Source: Mytilus californianus
Taxonomy: Eukaryota; Mollusca; Bivalvia; Mytilida; Mytilidae
Direction: 5' to 3'
DNA length: 64,000 bases
Assembly: GCF_021869535.1 (NCBI RefSeq)
Contig: NW_026262668.1
Location: 70,205,558 to 70,269,557, forward strand
A model generated the notes under the pieces. It saw only the letters and a list, made by a program, of their open reading frames with translations, was not told where the DNA came from and ran no database searches. The translations under genes were made by a program, and so were the position numbers. How positions within the stretch are numbered: the stretch's first letter is position 1; every line of letters starts with the position of its first letter. Positions 57,401-64,000 of the stretch are shown in pieces.

Positions 57401-57992
57401 TATTTAACCTAAGAAAGTAATGGCCAATGGGAGATAACTCTATCTTCTAATTTCCTTAATTTTTCTATTTAGTATAAATTGCTGCCTGTAATAGTGCAAT
57501 TAATAACTTAACATATCACCCTTATTTGTCAATCACCTTAACAACAAACTATAACTAAATTTTAAACTAAAGGACCTCATTTAAGAGCTCTGGGATAAAG
57601 CAACAGATTGGTATAGAACCATTTTAAATTTTGACTTCTAAATTCATTGATAAGCACAAATCCCTCAAGAAATACCACCCATTAACAGCTTAGTAAATAG
57701 TGCAGACAGTTTGCTCCTATAGGGAGAAGATAACTGTATGGTACCAGTGATGTTTAAATGTTGTTGTGACTTGAAAGCTTTCAATTTTGGTCCTGAATTA
57801 ATAACAACAAATAGCACTTGATAGTACTCTATATGGGTTATTGAAATTCAAGACTGTTGAAAGCAAAAAACCTTTTTACCAGTACTTAGTAAGTTCCAAA
57901 TAATGGTGAGAGTCCATGAAAATTCATATTTCAACAAAGTCTTTACTGGAATAGCACTGAAACATGAGCTTTTATGTATTTTCTGATTATAG

Positions 57993-58163
57993 GAAATGCT
58001 GTCTTGTTGAAGAATGATATAGACATCATTAGATGTTGTGGATTAATTACATATTGGGAATTTTTTGTAATCAATCCTGGAACTTTGAAGTTGATTGTAT
58101 GGAGATCTACCAGTAATGATAGCAGCTATAAAGTTGTAGGAACCAACTCTGTCAACATTTCTG
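57993..58163 (+). CDS. exon 7: beta-rich domain, first part
   Basis: The 171-bp exon has acceptor CTGATTATAG, donor CTG|GTAATT and phase 1 at both ends. It encodes NAVLLKNDIDIIRCCGLITY, WEFFVINPGTLKLIVWRSTS and YKVVGTNSVNIS. The pattern IRCCGxITxWEF followed by GTLKLxVWR is one I have seen in large uncharacterised extracellular proteins of molluscs; no formal domain name can be given. Reading through the donor would end at a TAA at 58199, which would give a short isoform. Continuation into exon 8 is preferred because phase and sequence fit. Confidence 0.75.
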
Positions 58164-58555
58164 GTAATTTCTACTCTTTGACAGGAAATATTGAAGTTTA
58201 ATGTTAAGTTTATTGATTTAAGTAAATGTAGTATGAGCCAATGTTGCTCAAATTTCAGGTGAGTCACTGGGTATAGGAATATTGAATTGTTTTCTGTAGA
58301 TCTAGTTATTTAGACGACTTTGTATGATGTCACAGGTACAATCTCCATAATGCATCTTTACTTTGATCTATCGCTATGAATGATCGCTATAAATAATTAT
58401 AGAAAAGAATTCTATCAGCATTTGTCAAATCAAAACTAAAGATTCTGATATGTGCAGACCTACCAGTTATAAGAATTCTAGAAAAAAAGTATCCATAAAA
58501 AATATGTGCTGTCAACAATAGTATAATCTTCATATATTAGAATACTGTTTAATAC

Positions 58556-58760
58556 CTGTCTTAAGGTGGTACATAACACTACAGGGAGATAACTCTGTAA
58601 ATATTAGCTGAACATTTTAATCACGTTCTATTGTTAAGGAAATATTAAGCTTCTCAATGATCAAAATTAGTGTTTGTTAAACTGCTATGTATCCAATGAA
58701 ATTTTTCCGATAAAGTGTGTGGTTCAAGTTTTTTTTAAATTTTTATATTTTTGTCAAAGG
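58556..58760 (+). repeat. dispersed repeat in intron 7
   Basis: TTAAGGTGGTACATAACACT is followed by ACAGGGAGATAACTCTGTAA and TTTTTGTCAAAGGGTCAAAG. It resembles a common bivalve repeat from memory; no second copy is in this window. Confidence 0.45.
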
Positions 58761-58905
58761 GTCAAAGTACATATTTTGTCAAAATTTTATGAAAAATGAA
58801 AGAGTCAAATTAATTTTAGTCAAGGTGTTTTGTGTCACCTTAACAATGTATGGTATATATATTATTTCACTTTGTGATATTAACATAGAATTAATTATAT
58901 GACAG

Positions 58906-58987
58906 ATGCTGATGTCAATAAGATATTCAAATTTATACCTGACAGTGCTGACCGTATCACAATTATAGCAGATGATTTAATTGGATG
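58906..58987 (+). CDS. exon 8: beta-rich domain, middle part
   Basis: The 82-bp exon has acceptor ATATGACAG (phase 1) and donor ATG|GTAGGT (phase 2). It encodes ADVNKIFKFIPDSADRITII followed by ADDLIGW. The phase change is matched exactly by exon 9, whose first base completes the Trp codon. RITxxxxDLIGW is a plausible beta-strand pair that precedes the conserved Trp. Confidence 0.75.
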
Positions 58988-59630
58988 GTAGGTTTTCAAT
59001 ATTTAAAATTAGGAGGGAACTTATACCCAATTGTGTCTTCACCTGTCTTTCAGTTTGTTTGAGTCTCACAAAAGATTTGCCTGTTCAACAAAGATGTTTC
59101 AATCAACACCCCATGTGGGGGGCGGGGGAGGGGGTGGGGGCACCTCAATACTTAATTGATAGGGGTGCTGCTGTGGTTCTGTTACCCCACCCTTTTAATA
59201 TAATTCAGATTTTAAAAATGTATACCTTTTCATATATTGCGTAGGTAAAAATGTAACCTTTTCCATTATTATTTGGTTTTCATGTGGTGTGTGATGTTAG
59301 AGTGGAATACCAAAGTGTCAAAAGAGAAAAATTGGTTGATAAAAACACAGCTAGGAACACCAAGAAAGATGACAGACAAAGAAGTTATAGGAACTTTATT
59401 GACCTTATTATATATTTCTGATAGTTTTCCTGACCTATTCATATATTTTCAAGCTTGACTTAGGTTTTAGTATTAGATATTTTTACATCCAAGAATCTAG
59501 TCATCTTGTTACAATTAATGTATTGAATGCAAACTGTCTCTCTAAATTACATTGCAGATTGACATTCTTTATAGACTGGCTGTTAAATAATCAGTAAATG
59601 TGACCAGAAATTATTGTTAATTAATGTTGA

Positions 59631-60060
59631 CCCAGATGCCTGAAACTTCACAGAAGTCTAAACCAGCTTATAGAATGGTGATGATGGAAGAGGGTGGCAT
59701 AAAGTGGGAACCTATTTTGTATAATCAACTTCTCCTACATTTTTCAACCCAGACCACTGGGAACACCTAGAAACATTGCACACATGTTGTAATGGAAGTG
59801 TGATATATATAATTATGGAATTGTTTGAGGAACTTTTTCCACATTAAAGAACTTAGTTGTTTTTTTAGCAAAATTTACAAAAATAAAGAACCAGTTTTGT
59901 GTAATCAACCTCTCCTACAGTTTCAGTCTAGACACCTGACACTTCCCAGAAACTTTGCACTTTTGTTGATGTTGTACAGCTGCTGTTATGGGATTGTTTG
60001 AGGAATTATTCCAGTTTTTCACACTTAGGAACTTAGTCATTTTTCAGAAAAAGGTTTATG
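59631..60060. repeat. two diverged ~220-bp tandem units in intron 8
   Basis: The sequence CCTGAAACTTCACAGAAGTC, TGTATAATCAACTTCTCCTA and GGAATTGTTTGAGGAACTTT recurs as CCTGACACTTCCCAGAAACT, TGTGTAATCAACCTCTCCTA and GGGATTGTTTGAGGAATTAT. The order is conserved and the frame is not. Confidence 0.65.
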
Positions 60061-61638
60061 CGAGTTGAAGCATCTTCAGAGCTTATAATAAACTGAAAGT
60101 CAGGTTTATATCTTAAGGCTGCAGTTTCAAGCATATGTATTTGGCTATTCAAATGCAAAAGTTTTCAGTAAATCTCAAAAAACAATGTCTCAATTCAAGG
60201 TTCCAAAATTTTGCTGAAATTATCTCCCTTTGCACATGGTGATCGTATATAATACATTATGGGTTTTTTGCTGTGAAGTTATATAAGTCCCCAAGTGCCA
60301 TGTTGTGAATAAACTTAAAATGTTGATAAATAATGGTTCAGAATTGAATCTTGGATTAAGCATATGAGACAGCAACTTAAAGCAAGAATTTGTTATTCTA
60401 TTTTTTTTTATAAAGAACAGATATGATGTAACTTAAGGAGAAAAACTCATCCCTGTTTTTTACATCGGATGACCATGAGGGCATTCCCGTGTATTGTTGC
60501 CACAGACATTTCTACCCACGTGACTTTCGTTTTTGAATGATAACCGAACGCAAAATAACATTCCTTATCGCTTGTTATATATCAATTTCATCAATAAATA
60601 TTCATGAAAATAATTTTTAAGAACATAGATAAATGATATGAAAATGTTTTGTCGTGAGAAATATATATATCAATAACAAATCAAGAATACTGAAAATTTG
60701 TGTTAACACATGCGGAAGAATATCTCAAGAACGTTTTGCGGGAAAATATGAATGCCTACTCAAATCCAATCTATTAGAAAAATCGAATTATTACAGAAGA
60801 GTGTCCACCATGCACTTGCACTGCACTATTATTAGAATAGTAGAATAGAATGATATACAAATGCATAAAAATTATATATACATGTAACTGTTATATACAA
60901 ATATTAATATAATATACAACAACAAACCAGAGTCAAGATACTGATGACAAATTTATATCACTACAATATAATAGTTATTACAGTGAGGTTGAATTCCCTG
61001 TCATTTATTCATCATCCACACACGAACATGTCTCAGAAAAAAATGTATCTATGTACCTCACTTTCAGGTATAGAGATTTGATTTTTTTTTTCTGAGACAA
61101 GTGCTTGTGACCATCCACAAGAACTTGCCGTCATCCTATGTTCAGTACTTCAGTACTTTGATTATATCTTTATATTGGTTGATATACCTGAATTGTCATT
61201 CTTAACATCCATTTGGAAAAATTTGCTTATTTGGAAATTGCTTTGGAAAAAAAAGTCTGAAAAATTAAATCCTGATACTTGTTTTTCATGTTTGTTATAA
61301 AATACATGTAGATATGGTTACGGTTATATTGTTGTCAGTATTACAGGTGGTGATTAGGCTAATGTCTTTTTAGAACTGCAGCAATTAATATTTCTGTTTT
61401 ATATGATAGAGTTGATAAATAGTTCTTTCAAATATTTGTTCAATGTGCACCCCATGGCATGTTACTTTGCATGGATCTATGTTCCTCAGCCTAAACTATT
61501 ATAAGTTTGTTGCAGACTTTTATGAAAAATTTATTTTGAGAATTTTTTATGATTAACAAACATTTTAAGTCATATGTATATTTCCTTTAAAAAAAAAAAG
61601 ATTGTCATAAAACTTAGGCATTTTGTTTATTTTTTAAG
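60061..61638. other. intron 8 sequence
   Basis: No exon was found in the required phase 2. TGTCTCAGAAAAAAATG at about 61028 and its complement-like TTTTTTTTCTGAGACA at about 61084 form a loose hairpin. Confidence 0.4.
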
Positions 61639-61853
61639 GTTTGATGATGGTGCTAATATAATTGGCTATGACAACTGTAGTTCTACATACAATGCATCAA
61701 CTAGTAATCATCGGGACCTACGACCAAATTACTGCCCAACACAGACCTATAAAATGACATTGGACATGGAACCAGAAGATGAAGATGTTGTCCTTTGGTC
61801 TGGTACCCGTTACATTGACAGAGTATATGTGATGCAGTACACTACAGTGGAAA
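61639..61853 (+). CDS. exon 9: beta-rich domain, final part
   Basis: The 215-bp exon has acceptor TTTTTTAAG (phase 2) and donor AAA|GTAAGT (phase 1). It encodes FDDGANIIGYDNCSSTYNAS, HRDLRPNYC, MTLDMEPEDEDVVLWSGTRY and IDRVYVMQYTTVE. With exons 7 and 8 it forms one unit of about 155 residues. It contains potential N-glycosylation sites (NCS, NAS) consistent with secretion. No catalytic motif is seen. Confidence 0.8.
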
Positions 61854-61959
61854 GTAAGTTTTGGCACTGTTTGTGCAAACATAATAATAGATTTTAAATA
61901 CCAGTTCCCTTAAAAAAATCATAACATTGGTAAAATGTGCCATTAATCATTGTTGAAGG

Positions 61960-62045
61960 CCATACAATGATCTATAGTTGTTAATTTCTGTGTCATTTGG
62001 TCTCGTGTGGAGAGTTGTCTCATTGACAGCCATACCACATTTTTT
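61960..62045 (+). repeat. 'GAGTTGTCTCATTG' dispersed repeat end, intron 9
   Basis: CATACAATGATCTATAGTTG, TCTGTGTCATTTGGTCTCGT and GAGTTGTCTCATTGACAGCC. Shares its end with 32760-33060 and 5320-5430. Confidence 0.65.
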
Positions 62046-62157
62046 AATTTTCATATACACTAAATTTATTCATAATCCTTATAGTGTTTGCTCATTGAAT
62101 ATTAAAATACAAGAATCTAGATTTGTTTATCAATTTAAAAATGAATTTTGGCAGCAA

Positions 62158-62176
62158 CCCCCCCCCCCCCCCCCCC
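62158..62176. repeat. poly-C run (19 bases)
   Basis: Nineteen C in a row in intron 9. Length in the assembly may be unreliable. Confidence 0.9.
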
Positions 62177-62236
62177 TTTATATAGTTTAACTACAAATAA
62201 AAAGTTGCATTTGTCTTTGATTTTATTTACTGTTAA

Positions 62237-62458
62237 GCATATACTATGGATTCATTATAATTCGTTGGATAACAATTTTCATGGATTTCGTGGGTATAGG
62301 TGAACCACGAAAGCAAATGTTCAACGAATGACAAATTTCCTATAGGCTTATATGCAGAATTTGGCAAAACCACGAAATTAAATATTCACAAACATGTAAG
62401 TTTTCCTTAATCCACGAAAATTATTACCCAGGAAAAAAGATTAATCCAAAGTATGTAA
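62237..62458. mobile_element. MITE-like element, intron 9
   Basis: The left end ATACTATGGATTCATTATAA and the right end TTAATCCAAAGTATGTA are inverted copies, with mismatches. The interior has CACGAAA and TCGTGG motifs repeated in both orientations. It ends only about 30 bases before the exon 10 acceptor. Confidence 0.7.
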
Positions 62459-62488
62459 AATAAGATGCCAGTTTTCTATATATTTTAG

Positions 62489-62662
62489 ATACTCTTCCAT
62501 ATCTCAACCTGTCAAGATATCACAAGACTATACCTGACCATTCATATATAGACTTTAGTATTATGGACTTTTACTTCAATGATACAGATTATGCTGACTG
62601 GTTTGTTTTAGTTAAACCAGAACATGATAGGGATCCATATTTCTATTATGATACTTTTGCAA
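62489..62662 (+). CDS. exon 10: possible cadherin-like segment
   Basis: The 174-bp exon has acceptor ATATTTTAG and donor CAA|GTAAGT, phase 1 at both ends. It encodes LPYLNLSRYHKTIPDHSYID, FSIMDFYFNDTDYADWFVLV and DPYFYYDTFA. The layout (LPxLxL, a P-x-H/N turn, then D-acidic segment and YFYYD) faintly resembles the start of a cadherin repeat, but the DxNDN-type calcium motif is not evident. The gene continues beyond the window, so the C-terminus and any membrane anchor are not visible. Confidence 0.75.
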
Positions 62663-62704
62663 GTAAGTTTGTATTTACCTTTGATTCAATAGATTATGAT
62701 GATT

Positions 62705-63240
62705 AAAAACATAATACAGTTAACTCTCGTTGTCTTGAACTCTGTTGACTCAAATTTTCGGATGAGTCAAAGTTTTCTCGTGGTCCAGAACTTTGTTCCA
62801 TATAAATATATGTATTTCGACTTCTGATGAGTCGAAATTTTAGTTGACTCGAAACTAAATATACAGTCCCAAGGTTTACATGTCACGGAATAGAAGTTCC
62901 TTCATAATATAAGTTCCAAATGGAAACAATATTCTGGAATATTATTTCAACTGGAATAAATATTACAGTAAATGTTCCTAACGGAATAAATGGTATAGAA
63001 TATTTGTTCCAACAGGAATAGATATTATGACATTGTTTGTAACAAAGTTTCCAGTGGAACTTCTGTTAGGCAGAACAAATATACGTTGACATTCAAAGGC
63101 ATTCAAAATTCATTATTTATTTTAGCCTTTCCAAGCTAAGCGAGAATTGTGTCCGTTGATATGTCAAACTTCCTGTTTTCGTTTGTGAGTGGAATTACAG
63201 GTAACTCGAAATATTTCTCTGGTGCAGCTGACTTCGAGAT
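62705..63240. repeat. dispersed repeat with TAACTCTCGTTGTCTTGAAC start
   Basis: The start and the GTTGACTCGAAACTAAATAT block (about 62842) look like one end of a bivalve repeat. A complementary far end (AAGCGAGAATTGTGTC, ACTTCGAGATAATAAGAG) is only partly preserved. Between them are short GGAATA-rich repeats at 62890-63060. Confidence 0.4.
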
Positions 63241-63477
63241 AATAAGAGCGGTCTGTAAATACATGATAAAAAGAAGATGAATACTCAATTTGATATTTAA
63301 GTCTTGAAAAATGGAATTATGCCCTTACAATAAATTTTTTCACCTTGATGCCTTAGTATTGATTGCAGCAAGTGAATAAGTGATTTAATGAATCTACAAG
63401 CCCAAATAATTTTAATGGCAAAAAAAAAAAAAAAAGTTGATACCAAGCATTTCATTTTAGCTTGTAAAATATTTCTT

Positions 63478-63751
63478 TTTATGCCCCACTTAGCGGCATT
63501 ATGTTTTTTCGGTCTGTGCGTCCGTTCGTTCGTCTGTCCGTTTGTCCGTCTGTCCCGCTTCAGGTTAAAGTTTTTGGTCAAGGTAGTTTTTGATGAAGTT
63601 GAAGTCCAATCAACTTGAAACTTAGTACACATGTTCCCTATGATATGATCTTTCTAATTTTAATGCCAAATTAGAGATTTGACCCTAATTTCATGGTCCA
63701 TTGAACATATAGTGCAAGTGGGGCATCCGTGTACTATGGACACATTCTTGT
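63478..63751. mobile_element. ~270-bp MITE-like repeat with TGCCCCACTT ends
   Basis: The left end TTATGCCCCACTTAGCGGCA and the right end GTGCAAGTGGGGCATCCGTG are inverted over GCCCCACTT/AAGTGGGGC. A (TCCG/TCTG)n run follows the left end at 63518-63556. Frames on both strands inside it are by-products. Confidence 0.75.
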
Positions 63752-64000
63752 TAAAAAGTTATTTTAGAAAAATATGAATGGAAAAATTGCTGTTATTAAA
63801 ATTTTCTCCAGCCATAAGGACACCTGAAAAGCAAATTCTTTATTTATAATCAGTTGCACATTTTCCGGCATTAGCCATTAAAATTGTATATAATTCTAAA
63901 GCCTGTGATTTCTATAGAATAATATCTTAAGTTTCATGACTCATGACATGGATGTCGTGTGTTATATAAATATTAATATTTTCCATATTTTCTCTCTACA

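Noticed and set aside
57160-57420. 86-codon frame upstream of exon 7
   Set aside because: It lies inside the 56256-57400 element, includes the terminal hairpin, and is not in phase with the flanking exons.
1-64000. tRNA or rRNA genes
   Set aside because: No cloverleaf with both A and B boxes and no rRNA-like conserved block was seen by eye. A covariance-model scan would be needed to exclude them fully.

Overview
The window looks like nuclear DNA of a marine mussel (Mytilus or a close mytilid). It is AT-rich and intron-rich. It is dense in short dispersed repeats that I associate with bivalve genomes: a 'protected-sounding' core around GACGAAACGCGCGTCTGGCG, an element ending in CTCTTTGACACATTCCCC, and tails of the type TTGTCTCATTGGCA. 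There are no operons, Shine-Dalgarno sites, rRNA, tRNA or CRISPR arrays. The species call is inference from repeat style, not a search result.

Left part (1-34 kb): no intact gene is seen. It is a mosaic of decayed transposable elements. (1) At least eight pieces of one reverse-transcriptase retroelement family, recognised by a YDKRDDFSFP-like motif and a YGVYISQL motif, together with its 3' tails. (2) A 5'-truncated non-LTR LINE on the minus strand (17849-19915) flanked by a ~70-bp target-site duplication. (3) The C-terminal, GIY-YIG-endonuclease part of a Penelope-like element (about 21440-22136). (4) Several MITE-like inverted repeats, including a 47-bp perfect-arm palindrome and a tandemly duplicated hairpin element. 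Under this mosaic lies an old segmental duplication: blocks at 6.7, 8.5, 10.6, 11.4 and 15.8 kb recur in the same order and orientation at 17.3, 19.9, 20.4, 23.5 and 29.7 kb. The retroelement at 7129-8500 is missing from the second copy, and the LINE is missing from the first.

Middle part (35-49 kb): a CGTCGG-headed repeat with five ~190-bp subunits is followed by exactly eight head-to-tail copies of a 1216-bp unit (37185-46912). The units are almost identical and have no coding content. A second LINE 3' end follows at 47.8-48.8 kb.

Right part (50.9-64 kb): one plus-strand gene that runs off the right edge. Nine exons with consensus splice sites, nearly all in phase 1, encode an extracellular mosaic protein: SUEL/galactose-lectin-like domain, TSP1 repeat, Cys-rich domain, TSP1 repeat, then a beta-rich region and a possibly cadherin-like segment. 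A short exon at 34607-34667 encodes a good signal peptide and ends in the matching phase, so it is a candidate first exon. If so, intron 1 is about 16 kb and contains the whole tandem array. In-window coding length would then be about 592 residues.
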